Shown here: piece by piece, positions 1 to 12,474 of the stretch
Layout of the letters: each line of letters begins with the position of its first letter
How positions within the stretch are numbered: position 1 is the first letter of the stretch
Assembly (NCBI GenBank): GCA_951799425.1
Contig: OX637395.1
Coordinates: forward strand, 11,262,451 to 11,326,450
Direction of reading: 5' to 3'
Length of the DNA stretch: 64,000 nt
Origin: Ilex aquifolium
Lineage: Eukaryota; Streptophyta; Magnoliopsida; Aquifoliales; Aquifoliaceae
Notes under the pieces: model-generated
Database searches by the model: none
Told to the model about the DNA's origin: nothing
What the model saw: only the letters and a program-made list of their open reading frames with translations
Translations under genes and position numbers: made by a program

Positions 1-531
1 CACATTCGACAGGTCACATAGTTCAACTGCTATCAAATATAGCCTCATACTCAGTTTCTGTTAGTGACATGACAAGTGACACTTGAGCATATAAATTCAT
101 ACTCATAATAACTAATCACACCCCGCAGGGTTGTAATCACAATCGCACCCCGCATGGACCATAATCACATTTCATCAATTATGTCTCAAGTACACTTTGT
201 ACATGTACCAATCAATCCCAAAATATTTAGCTCAAAATATAAGTTAACCAATAAAAATATCATAATGTCGTATCAATCAAAATAATCAATAGGAATACAA
301 ATTTTATATAATCAAAAGACACTCTTTGCAAAGAGATTTAAAAGACATGAGCATATTGTATACTACCCCGTACCTCAAAATCATTAATAACTTCAATAGA
401 TAAGAAATTTGAAGTATCCCGAACACGACACTTCAATTTGGTAACGATCAAAAGTAAAATCACTATTTAATTTTTGACCACAAAATCTCATAAGTTTCTC
501 TCTCTCTTCATCTTTCTTTCTTTCGCGACCA

Positions 532-569
<38 letters not shown>

Positions 570-1600
570 CCTTGTTCTGCATTTTGGCCATGGCTTCATA
601 GCCAAAACTCCTGCAGCTCACGTCACCAGGCTTGTCACCATGCTTGCAATGCATGTGATGTCATTAGACAAGTGTCCAAATTTGGTCTAAGATTTTTTTT
701 TTTTTTTAATAAGATACACTTGTCACTTAAAGGATGGATAAGCCCTTTATATGACACTTGTCCCTTTTTTTTTTTATAATATCTCTATCTAAATTACATA
801 TTATTCATATATTACTCGTTTAATATATCGTTCAGACACTATGACATTTTTATTTTAACATGAAATATGACATATATTATGATCATTTGACTTATTTTCA
901 TATAAAGAATTCATAATTGAAGTCCATAAAAATAACCATTAGATACTATTTATAAATGTCAGTATCTACGAAAAATTTTGATTTCCTATTTTACCCCTAA
1001 TTATTATGATAAAGTCAATTATATTCACATATATACTTTCATCTAATTTTTGTTTTTTTACTCCTATTTGACCTTCAATTTATTTTGGACTCTTTTATTA
1101 GAACTTCTAAATTCTTTTGAACTCATTTATTAGTAGTACAATTATATACAATTTTTTTAGATTTATATGAAAAAGTAAAGTCTTATATATGTTAAATTAT
1201 TATACACATGAAGTTACCACATTGAATTTCACGGTCAAATATATGTTATATTTTATTCTTTTGGTACGTAATAATATAATAATATTATAAATGATCTAAT
1301 CAACCTATTTAACAAAGTAAAAATTAATATTTTTATAATATAATTAGATATGCAAATGCCTAAATTGATTGAAGAGATACCTTAATACTTAAAATATAGA
1401 TTAATTTCGGTACTTAATTTATTATTTAATTTAATTACACATATAATTTACGTTTTCTATAAAAAAAAATATTTAAATTTACGTCGTGCATTGCTAGTCT
1501 TTTAAAAAACACCAAAGGACGTTTGGACAGTAAAAAAATAGTAAAGTTGAAAAATATTGTTTCTTCCAAAAATAGGACTTATCAAATTCGCTTTTAATCT
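1..1600. other. AT-rich intergenic spacer
   Basis: I see no supportable gene. The stretch is AT-rich with a CT microsatellite near 538-567, poly-T runs near 690-707 and 765-775, and a few GC-richer patches (about 120-165 and 590-665). The short reading frames here are low-complexity translations of the CT tract. The patch at 580-770 could be old transposon sequence, but no ends or coding domains identify it. Confidence 0.6.
538..567. repeat. (CT)n microsatellite
   Basis: An uninterrupted run of about 14 CT dinucleotides. It follows a shorter CT-rich stretch (497-525). No neighbouring gene suggests a regulatory role. Confidence 0.95.
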
Positions 1601-1755
1601 AAAAGCGGATTTAGTAAATCCATTTTCAAATAAAAGCGGATTCAATAAATCCGTTTTAAAATAAACGCGGATTCAGTAAATCCGTTTTCAAATAAAAGCG
1701 GATTCAATAAATCCGTTTTCAAATAAAAGCGAATTCAGTAAATACGTTTTCGTGG
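1601..1755. repeat. 31-bp palindromic minisatellite
   Basis: Five consecutive 31-bp units start at about 1601, 1632, 1663, 1694 and 1725. Each contains a near-palindrome, AAAGCGGATT followed by a 4-5 base spacer and AATCCGTTTT, so every unit can fold on itself. Diverged half-units with the same GCGGATT/AATCCGC core continue to about 1990. There are no unique spacers between units, so this is a tandem repeat and not a CRISPR-like array. Confidence 0.85.
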
Positions 1756-2194
1756 TCAATACAAATTTATTACAACAGTCTCATTCTCCTGAAAGCGTGG
1801 ATGGAGATGCCACTTTTAATTTAAAAGCGAATTCGTAATTACACTTCCATAGAAAAAATGAATTACTAAATCCGCTTTGTAACTAATCATGGAATTTTCA
1901 TCCACGCTTTCTTTTATTGTTTACACGTGAAAGCAGATTTACTAAATCCATTTTTTCAATGAAAGTGTAATTGCTGAATCAACTTTTAAAAATTATCGTA
2001 ATTTAGTAAACAAGTCCAAAACTGCTGTATTTTGATAATATTATGTAAAAAGAATGGTAGTTTGGTAAATAATTCGACTTAACAGGTATATTGATCTTGT
2101 GCATCACCCATTGTATGGGTTCTTTTCTCTTCTTACAATAGAGTATAATATAGATTTTCAAGTGCTAAACCAAAAAACTAATAAATGATAGTTT

Positions 2195-2427
2195 TTTTAT
2201 TTTATTTTTTGTGATTCAACAGTCAAGGGTGTTGGGATCAACTTACGCACACTTTGACTAATCCTCTCTCCCGGTCCGATCAAAAGCAAGTCATTCGCAC
2301 TGGAACTATAGGGTATTCATGAGAGATAAATCCATCATAGTCTGGCTCAAAGGTATTGTCAAGATTCGAACTCAAGACGTCTAAATTTACAGTTCGTTAC
2401 TGTTACCATTTGTTCTACTCTTGGGGT
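2195..2427 (-). mobile_element. tRNA-derived SINE with 16-bp target-site duplication
   Basis: Read on the minus strand, an RNA polymerase III box-B-like motif (GAGTTCGAATC, near 2362-2377) lies about 50 bases downstream of a box-A-like stretch (2405-2422). The 3' end on that strand is A-rich (poly-T on the plus strand from 2192). The element is flanked by near-identical 16-bp direct repeats at 2179-2194 and 2428-2443 (one mismatch), as expected after LINE-driven insertion. The length of about 230 bp fits plant SINEs. Confidence 0.75.
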
Positions 2428-2444
2428 TAATAGATGATAGTTTG

Positions 2445-3367
2445 TCATCTGGATACCTTTATTTCAAATTAATTATTGATATTTGTGTCACTTTATATAC
2501 TAATTGAAAATTTTATAAACTCCCGGCAAGTCCACAAGAGAATGCACAAAAAAACTTTCTCCAAACATTTGAATCTATCCAATACATACAACCCTTTAAT
2601 CAAACACTTTCATGTTTTTTTTAAACAACAATAGGCTAAGAAATAAGTCAGAAACTATTGTACCAAAGAAACAAAATTAAAATAGTGCCCAAATTTAGAA
2701 ATGGGTTCCTATTAGTTGCTTAGTGCAAATTTGTTATGGTTTCCTCACATGCTGCGATTATTATATTTGATTAGTGGATAAAACAGGCAGAATGTATGCT
2801 CAGATTATTTTAATCATATGAAGAGGACTGTTCACCTCCTCAGCTTGTGGTCTAATGTGTCTCTATTTTCCATATTCTAAGTGCTCTCTCTCTCTCCTCC
2901 ATCTCTCTCTCTTCTCTCCCCAAACAAACAAACAAACAATGTGAAAAACAAAGTGACAAAATTCATAATACTAAATAGGAAGTAACATAAGAAATGATTT
3001 GATCTCTCCTGTTTGGACAGCAATGTGAATGCCAATCAATCACCCAAAAGTGAATGGAATACAGTCTGTTACAGAACTACCCACTTGCTATATTTGCCAA
3101 TACATTTCCTCCACTACAAGGGCACTTCCGATGAGTGTGGCACTGAAAGAGTAATCACACCAAAGAATTTAATTTTTTAGTCAAGTTATAATTTTTTGGG
3201 TTTACATAAGTCGAATTACTACTAAAATAGTCGGGATTAGTCTTAAAATATTGAGATCGATAACAAACAACTTTATTTTAGTAATCTCACTATAACCTTA
3301 TTTTTGTAATAACTTGGTTACCTATAGAAAAAAAATCTTTTTTGATCCCCTTGCTAGTCTTACCTAT
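2445..3367. other. Intergenic spacer upstream of the protease gene
   Basis: No gene is seen. It holds a CT-rich tract at 2883-2925 and the distal promoter of the protease gene. No recognisable element ends are visible. Confidence 0.6.
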
Positions 3368-3375
3368 TATATATA
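3368..3375 (+). promoter_or_regulatory. TATA box of the aspartyl protease gene
   Basis: TATATATA lies 51 bases upstream of the translation start at 3426. With transcription starting about 30 bases downstream, the 5' leader would be only about 25 bases. A CT-rich stretch (3380-3392) follows, as is common at plant start sites. Confidence 0.7.
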
Positions 3376-3425
3376 CTCTATCTTTCTCTCACTCAACCAT
3401 CACAAACCCAAGTCACTCCACAGCC

Positions 3426-5758
3426 ATGAAGAACTCACCTCCTGCTCTACTACCCCTCCTCCTCTCACTAGCCCTTCTTTCTTTCTCCTCAACCCAAGGG
3501 CTCGAACCCAAGTGTAACACACATGACCAAGGCTCAACCCTCCAAGTCCTCCATGTGTACAGCCCATGCTCCCCATTCAGGCCAGCAACACCACTCTCAT
3601 GGGAGGAGAGTGTGCTCCAAATGCAGTCCAAAGACCAGGCCAGGGTCCAGTACCTGGCCAGCCTCGTCGCCAGAAAGTCGATCGTGCCAATCGCTTCCGG
3701 CAGGCAGATTATACAGAGCCCTACTTATGTAGTGAGGGCTAAGATTGGGACACCAGCTCAAATTATGCTCATGGCTTTGGATACTAGCAATGATGCTGCT
3801 TGGGTGCCTTGCAGTGGGTGTGTTGGGTGCTCTTCTACCACTTTTGATCCGGTTAAGTCTTCCACATTCAAGACCCTTGGTTGTGATGCTGCCCAGTGCA
3901 AGCAGGTACCACACTAGCAATGATATCAGTATCCTTTTATCTCGAATGATGTGATTAGGTTTGTCAATCGTGTTATGTCTTAGCGAATTTGTATCAAAAA
4001 GTATTCCACTCATATCTGATTAGTTTATGTTTAACGAATATAATCGGTATATAAACAAGTCGTGTCGTGTATTTGTTTTGATAGTTTCACCTATATCCGA
4101 TTTGTTTATTAATCATATCGTATCAGATACACTCGTTTACGAAACGGGTGACTTAAAAAATACTCAAATCCTTTAATTTCGTATTGTGTTAACGAGTTGT
4201 GTTATATTTTGATAGTCAGATGTGCTACCAACTTCGAAAGTCACTGTATAATGGGAATATTACAAAAGAACCGCATCTTGATTGAGATCTTCTATTATCT
4301 CTACGCCCTCGAGCTAAAGCTATTTCTTTTTTATCCCAAAAAGCTAGATGTTTAAGTGAGTGCCCAAACAAAGATTATTGACAGATACAACCCTACATTT
4401 TTCGAGTATCTATGAAAAAAAGACCTGAACACCTCAAAATCTATGTCCTTTAATGTCTTTTCTAAAAAATTTCAAAACGGTCGTCTCTTATATACTTTTG
4501 TCTATGACTAACTTTCTAGATCCGTCCAGATTACACACCACATGATTTCAGTAAGTTAACCTCTAGCGAGGAGTCACGGGCCCAAAAGTATGAATTAGAT
4601 GCGTGATGATCGTCACAATTTTTCCATCCCCCCTGTCCCACAGTGTAAATCCAAAACTGGACCCTATCCACTTCGTCTGCTCATAGTCTTAACATGTACT
4701 TTGGTGGCACAATTACAGGTGCCAAACCCCACTTGCGGAGGAAGCGCGTGCAGGTTCAACATGACCTATGGTGGCTCCACCATAGCAGCAAACCTCTCAC
4801 AAGACACCTTAACCCTAGCCACCGACGCCGTCCCCGGCTACACCTTCGGTTGCATTCAAACAGCCACTGGAAGCTCGGTGCCGCCGCAGGGTCTTTTGGG
4901 CCTGGGCCGGGGTGCATTGTCACTGTTATCTCAAACCCAAAGTCTCTACCAATCCACATTTTCTTACTGCTTGCCTAGCTTCAAGTCTCTCAATTTCTCA
5001 GGGTCACTTCGACTAGGCCCAGTGGGCCAGCCTAAGAGAATCAAGTACACACCATTGCTGAGGAACCCCAGAAGGGCATCATTTTACTATGTGAACTTGA
5101 TCGGAATTAAGGTTGGCCGGCCAATCGTCGACATCCCGGCAAGCGCCTTGGCATTTGATCCCAATACCGGTGCCGGGACCATTATCGATTCCGGTAAATT
5201 TCTTTCCGACTTATAATTTCTATATGGTATAACTAAATGGTATGAGTTATTGAATCATGGCGCCCAACAATCTTGGTAATTAAGCAATGGTGTGCCAATT
5301 AAATTCCCCAAATTAAGTTCTATAGCATTGTTCTTCAAAATTATGTTTACTTTAAAACCCTGCATTGAGACTGCATTTATATCTGCTGCATACAAATCAC
5401 AGGAACTGTCTTCACCCGGCTAGTCCAAGCAGCCTACATTCCGGTGAGAGATGAGTTCCGGCGACGAATGGGAAACGCTACCGTCTCCTCCCTCGGCGGG
5501 TTTGACACGTGCTACACGGTCCCGGTCACCATACCGTCAATAACGTTCATGTTCTCCGGAATGAACGTCACGCTCCCGCAGGACAACTTTTTGATACATA
5601 GCACTGCTGGCAGCACCACATGCTTGGCCATGGCAGCAGCTCCAGCTAACGTCAACTCTGTGCTCAATGTGATAGCCAACCTGCAGCAACAGAACCATAG
5701 GATACTTTTTGATGTGCCCAATTCGAGGCTGGGTGTGGCTCGTGAGCCCTGTACCTGA
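3426..5758 (+). CDS. Apoplastic aspartyl protease, AED3/nepenthesin-like (pepsin family A1)
   Basis: Three exons, 3426-3905, 4719-5193 and 5403-5758, join across GT-AG introns (813 and 209 bp) into an intact 436-residue protein. Residues 1 to about 25 form a hydrophobic signal peptide, so the product is probably secreted to the cell wall. A propeptide-like segment follows. The two catalytic aspartates of the pepsin fold are present: Asp119 in LDTSNDAAWVPC and Asp317 in IIDSGT, the second split by intron 2. The cysteine-rich CSGCVGC loop after the first aspartate is typical of plant nepenthesin-like proteases. The C-terminal part (VLNVIANLQQQN, RILFDVPNSR) closely resembles my recollection of Arabidopsis AED3 (At1g09750), a protease linked to systemic immunity. 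I chose the ATG at 3426 because the signal peptide starts there; an in-frame ATG at 3342 lies before the TATA box. Orthology to AED3 is from memory, not from a search. Confidence 0.93.
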
Positions 5759-6463
5759 TTAGTTCTGTTGGGGAAGATACGATACTGAGTTTGGTACCGT
5801 ATGATTCAAAATGGTTCGGGTTGATCTTAAACGGTTAGAATTAGTCTCAAATAATTTTATTTGGTCGTAATCAAATTAGTTTGAGTCGTAAATTTGCCCT
5901 TATTTTATTGTAATTTCGGTACAATACCAAAACGTGACTATTTGGTGTTGATATGATGATGCAATTGTGGGGGTTTGGTGTTTCAGTTGGATTTTAGTGG
6001 TGTTTGTAAGGTTTTTTTTTTTTGATACGTAAAGTATCTTTGCTTGTAAGGTATCTTTTTTTTTGGTATTGCTTGTGGGATTGCCTTGGTTTTATGTAGG
6101 ATTTGTCACTGTTACTAAAATTCGATGAAGTCATTTCTTTGTAGTTTTGTAATGAGAGCATCTCTCTCTCTCTCTCTCAGTCAAAAGTTGATTCCTTTAA
6201 TAGGTCGTACAATGTCACGAGTTGTTTGTTTACATTTCTCTCTCCAAAATCTTGTTGGTTAAAGGATTGGCAAAATTGTCAATTAGTTCCAATGGCTTAA
6301 CTCAATTGTAGACTGTCTTCCTATATTTCAAGAATTTACCCATAATCACTATATTTTGGACCAAAATATTGTTAGAAGTATCCCCTGTTATGACTCAAAT
6401 AGATTGAATTGGGTTATACAACATTCGTTGTTTAATTAATATTTAAAAGGACAAAGTTACTTA
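5759..6463. other. 3' flank of the protease gene and spacer
   Basis: It holds the untranslated 3' region and AT-rich spacer with a CT microsatellite at about 6161-6178. At about 5795-5935, complementary TTTGGTACC-like and GGTACAATACC-like ends enclose AT-rich DNA. This may be a small decayed inverted-repeat element, but I cannot fix its borders. Confidence 0.5.
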
Positions 6464-6803
6464 GAACATCTTCAACCCACCTCTCTAAAATAGCTAGTCA
6501 AAATATATTTAAATATTACATTCTCTATTTTAACTATCCACTTTTATAAATTCACTTCAACCACACTCTCTCTATTTTAGCTAACTACTACATTCAACTT
6601 TCACTAACTTCCAATAATTTAAAAGGAGTACAACATATATATAGAGAGAGAGATAGAGAGAAAAAAAAAAGATAGAGAAAGAATTTAGAGAGGCTAAATG
6701 GCTCTCCACATTTGGAGAGCAATTTGTGAATAGAGAGTGGATTGAAGAGGATATTTTGTGTTTGGTTAGCTAAAAAAAAATAGAGAGTGGGTTGAAAATG
6801 CTC
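6464..6803. mobile_element. Harbinger/Tourist-like MITE
   Basis: The left end GAACATCTTCAACCCAC and the right end, which reads GAGCATTTTCAACCCAC on the other strand, are inverted repeats. The 340-bp element lies between two TTA trinucleotides (6461-6463 and 6804-6806), the usual target of PIF/Harbinger elements. The inside is AT-rich with a GA tract and no coding capacity. The GAGCATCTCCAACCC type of end is very common in plant MITEs. Confidence 0.75.
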
Positions 6804-6806
6804 TTA

Positions 6807-7713
6807 TATGTTACTCTTTATTTCGATTTATTGTAAATGACAAAGTTCATGTTGATCGTTTGGTAAGTTTTATCTATTCAGATAAGATTGGGTTTTGATA
6901 GATCAATCCAAAGACATCCAATTGAGTTTTTGGGATAAATTTGGATAAAAATATGATTAGATAGAAAGAAATGAGGATATAAAATACACTTGTAAGCAAC
7001 CAAGATAAATTCAAATCAAATATCATCTTTCATAATGATGAGATTGTATTGTGACAATAATCACTTTCGTCCAATAAAGTGTTTGATTTAAAGCAGGGAT
7101 ATATAAGTCATTTCACGTTTAATCCCATTGGGTCCTATTGTTAGCTAATTTAAACCCACCCCCCCGGGTGGCCCAAACCAAGTTAACCTGCAAAAATTAT
7201 TGTCTGACCCCACTCGTTAATCTACCCATCTCCCGTGCACAGTTACCAAACGACCTCGCTAAAAGTTAAGAAAATAGTTTCTTAAATTGTTTAGAAGAGA
7301 AAACCTATATTTTTCAGCACCCAACTCTAAAAGATTTCATTGCGTAGTTTAAAATAAAATAACATATACTATGTTTACTCATATTTAATATGAAGTAGCT
7401 CATCTCAAATCACTAGTGTATGAACACTAAAAGAAGTGTATTGGTGTTTGTTACAAAACGGGGGCATTAATAATAACCATTGATTAATATTAGAGTCTTA
7501 CGTGTCATTCAATCATGGCCGGCTCAATATTAGAGTTAAAAAAGCATAGGTTTTAGGCCCTGTATATAAAAAAAGTCCCAAATTTTAGAGTTCAACAATA
7601 AAGTATAGATTAATTGTTAAAACTCATTATAATTTAATTTAACAAAAAAACTCCTGAAAGATTAAGTCAACAAAATAAAATTTAAATTTTAAGTCTAAAA
7701 GTGCACTTCATCT
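6807..7713. other. AT-rich intergenic spacer
   Basis: No gene is seen. A short C-run (7160-7166) is present. A GCCGGC-containing stretch near 7518 resembles the ends of old hAT-like elements seen elsewhere (14050, 36835), but no full element can be outlined. Confidence 0.5.
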
Positions 7714-8381
7714 CAGTGTTATCAGAATCGGACCGAACCGGCCGGTCGGACCGGTTCAACCGTGAACCAGGACCTTAACCGGTCTGGTTCCCTAATTGGA
7801 CCGTATAAAGAAGAGAATCGGCTAAAAACTAGAAAACCGGCCGGTTTTGTAAAAAAACCGTGAACCAGACGGTTTGAAGACCAATTCTGCTCTTTCGAAT
7901 CTCAACCAGCCTGTCTTCATCCGCATTGATGTCTAACTCGCTATACGAACAATCCAAGAGATTAAACCCACCAACCAGCAACAACAAAGTGAAGAGAAAG
8001 AAATCCAAGGGATTAAACTCAGCAACCAGCAACAACAAAGTAAAGAGAAAGAAATCCAAGGGATTAAACCTAGTACCCACCTCTGAAGTTGATTGCTGAT
8101 ACACATATACACACACACATATATATATATATATATGTAGAGAGAGTCCTAGGCGATCATTGTAGCGGTTAATTAAACCACCGCTAAAGACGAGAATGGG
8201 ACTGATGTTAAGATTATTAACAGAAATACCACCGTGAATTACAATGTCAGGTGTATATATATATTTTTTTTATTTTTTTATTATATGACCGGTCCGACCA
8301 ATTGACTTACCGGTTGAACCAGTGAACCATTGACTCAGTCCCCTAGCCGGTTCGATGACCGGTTTGGTTCTGATAACATTG
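7714..8381. mobile_element. Non-autonomous hAT-like element with CCGG-rich ends
   Basis: The left end CAGTGTTATCAGAATCGG and the right end, which reads CAATGTTATCAGAACC on the other strand, are imperfect inverted repeats extended by CCGG-rich subterminal DNA. The element at 40655-45362 has related ends and a perfect 8-bp duplication, so I place both in hAT. No clean duplication flanks this copy, so it is old or rearranged. Inside lies a 51-bp tandem repeat (7961-8075) and a TA-rich microsatellite (8120-8138). No transposase frame is present. Confidence 0.65.
7961..8075. repeat. 51-bp tandem repeat
   Basis: Units beginning ATTAAAC start at 7961, 8012 and 8063, about 2.2 copies of 51 bp. The length is a multiple of three, so minus-strand frames stay open and show a repeated NPLDFFLFTLLLLV peptide. 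Nothing else supports these as genes. Confidence 0.85.
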
Positions 8382-11300
8382 CAGTCCACCTCTCACACAC
8401 ATTTATTAAACAATAGAAAAAGGGTTAATACTTCGATAAAAAATTATAATAATAAACATCTCTCTCTCTCTCTCTCTCTCCCACAAATAAAAATAAATCA
8501 AACACATTTTCTACTTATTTCAAACTCGATTTTGTTCTCATTTAAACACAAATTATTCATTCTCATAAAAGATCCACAATAAAAACTAAATAATATTAGA
8601 AAAAAACTTTCAATAAATTGTTTATCAAAGAAAATAAAAATAAACAAGTTAAGGATCATAAAAAAATTAAAAAATAGTAAAATAATTCAATAACAATATA
8701 ACAAAAAATTGTGAATGTATATTGATAGTCGATTATGTAATACCACAATTTTTATGAAGAACATACAAACAAATAAGAAGAACATAAAATAGTAATGAAA
8801 CAATAGATTATATTTTGAAAAGTGAAGGTTAAGTAAGAGATGAGAGAGACAAACAGATATGCGGATCTATTACCTACAAAAATGTATTTAGGCATGATGA
8901 TCTATGTATATTTACACTACATATGGATTTTACTATTGAACAATTGCACACAAATAGCATGGATATGAAATAACACATATGTAATATTTAATATAATATT
9001 AGATGTCTAAATTACTGGAAAAAAAATATGTCACACCATGTTGTAACATTGAACATCTTTATTATAACAATATCTTATAACAATCCACACATGATTTTTT
9101 ACAAATAACAAAAATGCATAAAATATGGAGTAACACATATCCTTGCGTGTCATCTAATAATCAATTTGTCTCACTTAATTGATTCTATGGACGAAGACGC
9201 GACAGTGAGGGACGAGCGGAGACTACAATTGTTGCGAGATGCGCAAACATTTCGATCATTTGAATGGGAGGAGGCACAGCAGGGTCAGCCCTAGGGCTCG
9301 ACCATTAAAATAGTCGTCTAGAGCCTTAATTAAATTTTCAGCCCTTAGTTCATCTTCATGTTCAGAGGCCATTTTGAATGGATCAAATTAAAAGTGCAAT
9401 ATATTTTACAAGTTTATCTAAAGCCTTATAAGAAGCCCTAAAATATAATATTTTCACAAGTCTATGTTAAACTTTATAGAAACTCCTAAAATATAACAAA
9501 GTCTTCTAAAAAAATCTAAAGTAACCACTTTTAGCTTTAAAAGTAGCAATATGTCTCAAATTCTTTTGATTATTTCTACGTCCACTCTCACCGCATCTCT
9601 CCAACTCTTTCTCTCACTTCCACTCTCATTGTCTTGCTCTGATTCTTGTCCTTATCTCTAGCTCTCTTTAACTTTGGGCACCCAATTTATTGTTTGATCT
9701 AGCCCGATCCCAAATATTAAAAATAAATCATATCGTAACTCTTAGTAAAATATTTAATAATCATTAAAAAAAATTATTATCTTTCTAAAATATTAAATGG
9801 GGTCTCATGTGAAATTCTCTCTTTAGACCCCAATTTTTGTTAGGTTGCCCTTGGTTCTCACTAGAATTTTTTATGGTGTAAGGTTCCAATTTGAGAGAAA
9901 GAGACAGTAATTCGGGAACTTTAGGAGGTTTAAACGATAGTGACCATCAGAGTGTGGAATGGGCATTGGTCAAAAATGATAATCAACACAAAAATAAGGC
10001 GGTAATAAACGACCGCGTTTTGTTTTGTCCGCCATAGGTGGTGTTGGTGCCTTATGGCTGCTTACCAACAACTACTCTATCAAAAATGTTATGTACATCC
10101 TAGAGTTTTACCGAGAAAAGGCAAAAACCAAAAAAAGAAGAAGATAAATGATAGATTTGTTAAGCAAATGTTATATATATGTGGGGTATAATTAAAGAGA
10201 AAGATAATCATTATCAGAAGAGAGAATTGTATACATAATTAACTAGTTATACATGTACATGAAAGTTGGTACTTTTTAGTCTCCTATTCCCACCAGACGA
10301 ACATAGTGCTAATTGTTAACTAAACGGAGATGGACTATGCAGTTAATGATGTGAGATTGATATAGTCTAATATTAATAATATTAGATTATAATATTAGAA
10401 TATTAATTTTTTAAAAATTTTAATTTAACTTTGTTGAGAATTTATTTATGTTTTTAATGACAACATAAAAAACCATTTGAATCTATGACATTTAACTTAA
10501 GTTTTATTATTTATATTTTTTTTATAGATTATATTAAATTTAAATTTATTAAAATTCTATCTTTCCATTATATCATGAATCACACTTTATTTGAATTAAT
10601 TTTACTGTCTATTGAAAAAATACATATTGATAAAACTTGAATACAAAAATCTAATATTGTATAATAATTTAAATATTAAAATTTATTTTAAAATTAATAT
10701 GACCTCATTTAATTTTTCGCTTTAGGCCCCATTTTGTATCGGCCAGCCTGCATTCAATGTTAAGTCCTGATTCACAGTTTTGTCATTTCTCATATCTGTG
10801 ACACCCTGGTTATCTTGTACGTTGACTTTTATATTTTAATTATACAAAACATTTATATACTAATCACGTAGTCTGGATATGTATTATTAGTCATAGTTAG
10901 ACATGCATGGAGACTTAATGAACGTATAATATGGAATACATCACCCTTGGTTAAAAAAAAGAAAGAAAATGTCATGTGTGATCTTCTAATACATGTCTCG
11001 AGAAGAACTTGGTCAAGATAAAATGACAATTAGAAAAAAAGTTTCTAATTGATCGTTAAGAGTCTTAGTCATAAAATCAAACATATAAGATTGAATTATA
11101 AGTTTAACAGTGCTTGATGTGAAATTACAAATGCAGGCCTGCTAGAGCTCTCAGAAGTCCAAAACTTTCCAATTACAAGCACCTCATTGGATCGGGCCGA
11201 TGTGAGATTCTAAATTCTGTCCGTGCACGCGATTCAATTAGACTGTAAGTTTTACTTTTAAGGTTCCGTTTTATGCCTCATAATCAAGGGCTTAAATTTG

Positions 11301-11611
11301 AAGAGTTTTCTTTGAATTTTTTTTTTGTCCAAATAACTAATAAAGTATGATAAAATCCGTAGCTGGTGTCCTAATTTTTTGTTTTTATTTGTAATTACTC
11401 TAATGTTTTGTGAAATTTTTTTGGCAATTTTTTTTTTTTTTTATGTTTGTTCTATCTCATTTAAGGTGGTACTTAATTTTCCATGGTAAGTAATGTCCTC
11501 TGAAAACTCAATAAATCTAAAAGTTAATTGCATTTGTGCTTTGTTGTTGTTAGGACCTTCTAATGCAATATCTTGCAGCTTCAATTAATTGTTGTAGTTG
11601 AGATTTTTTTG
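8382..11611. other. Long AT-rich spacer, possibly old element remnants
   Basis: No gene is seen in 3.2 kb. It contains a CT microsatellite (8458-8481). A stretch at about 9262-10755 has ends reading CAGGGTCAGCCCTAGGG and, on the other strand, CAGGCTGGCCGATAC, which may be a decayed hAT-like element. I found no matching duplication. The remainder is featureless AT-rich DNA. Confidence 0.5.
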
Positions 11612-12344
11612 TTGGGTGAGGCTATTTTCACCTCAAAAATATTCATTCTCACCCAATTTAATTTCTAATTAATAAACTACTAAATTCTCCCTTTATATAC
11701 CCACCCAATTAGTAACTAAGTCCGCCTCATGCAATAAACATCTCTTTAATAAGTAATTTAAAAAATAAGAAATAAAATTTTATCAAAACCCAAAGGAAAA
11801 CAAGAATAAAAAATATCAAGAAAACAAAGGAAAAAACCTCTCTTCAGAAAAATAAAAAATAAAAATAAGCTTTCTAATTCACAAACCACATGCTTGCCAA
11901 ACGAAACTAGTTTTCTATTGTAAATTGCCTTTATTGCCACTTTTTAAAATAATCTGAATGCAAACACACACACACACATACACATAAACCCTAAATCAAA
12001 TTATTAAACTTGACAAAGTTACCAAAATACAATAACAATAATGAAAATTCACAGAGCACACATAAAAACAAATATATAATTAAATCGAGAAGTAATACTA
12101 CCTTGTATCTCATTAGAAAAATCTATATGAAAAAAATACTTTTGTGAGTATATAAGATATGATAATAAATGAAACCCTAATTTTAAGAAGATATAAGGTG
12201 GACTTATTAAAAGGGTGTATATAGCATGGGGTATGTTTAGTTATTAATAGAGTGGGTATAAAATGGGTGAATTTAGTAGTTTGATAATAAGAAATTAAAT
12301 GGGGTGAGAATAGATATTTGTGGGATGGGATCAGCCTCACCCTT
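11612..12344. mobile_element. Mutator-like MITE with long terminal inverted repeats, copy A1
   Basis: The left end TTGGGTGAGGCTATTTTCAC and the right end (AAGGGTGAGGCTGATCCCAT on the other strand) start inverted repeats that stay alignable for about 150 bp, including a shared CAAACTACTAAATTC-type block and CCACATGCTATATACACCC-type blocks. The 733-bp element has no transposase. Copy A2 (12475-13223) is a clear relative with a 9-bp duplication, the Mutator hallmark. The flanks of A1 do not show a clean duplication. Confidence 0.75.
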
Positions 12345-12474
12345 ATTTTAATTAAGGTATAGCTCTCCGTTTTACTAGAGTATTATGTTCTTGTATTTTT
12401 TTTCACTTCAGACTCGAGTAGTAAGTTATTGTGTTGATACGTAGGATATTTTTTTTAAAAGAAGTAAAACAAAA

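Noticed and set aside
1601-1755. CRISPR-like appearance of regularly repeated palindromic units
   Set aside because: The units are contiguous without unique spacers, and the genome is eukaryotic.
2362-2377. Possible tRNA gene from a box-B match (also 49175-49186)
   Set aside because: No cloverleaf can be formed, and the matches sit in elements with A-rich tails and target-site duplications, so they are SINEs.
3342-3425. Upstream in-frame ATG that would extend the protease by 28 residues
   Set aside because: It lies upstream of the TATA box and would put a non-signal segment before the signal peptide. The ATG at 3426 fits better.
3413-4013. Minus-strand frames opposite protease exon 1
   Set aside because: They are shadows of the GC-rich coding exon with no motif of their own.
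9262-10755. A candidate hAT-like element with CAGGG...GGCCAGCCTG ends
   Set aside because: The ends match only partly and no 8-bp duplication is visible, so I left it as spacer with a remark.
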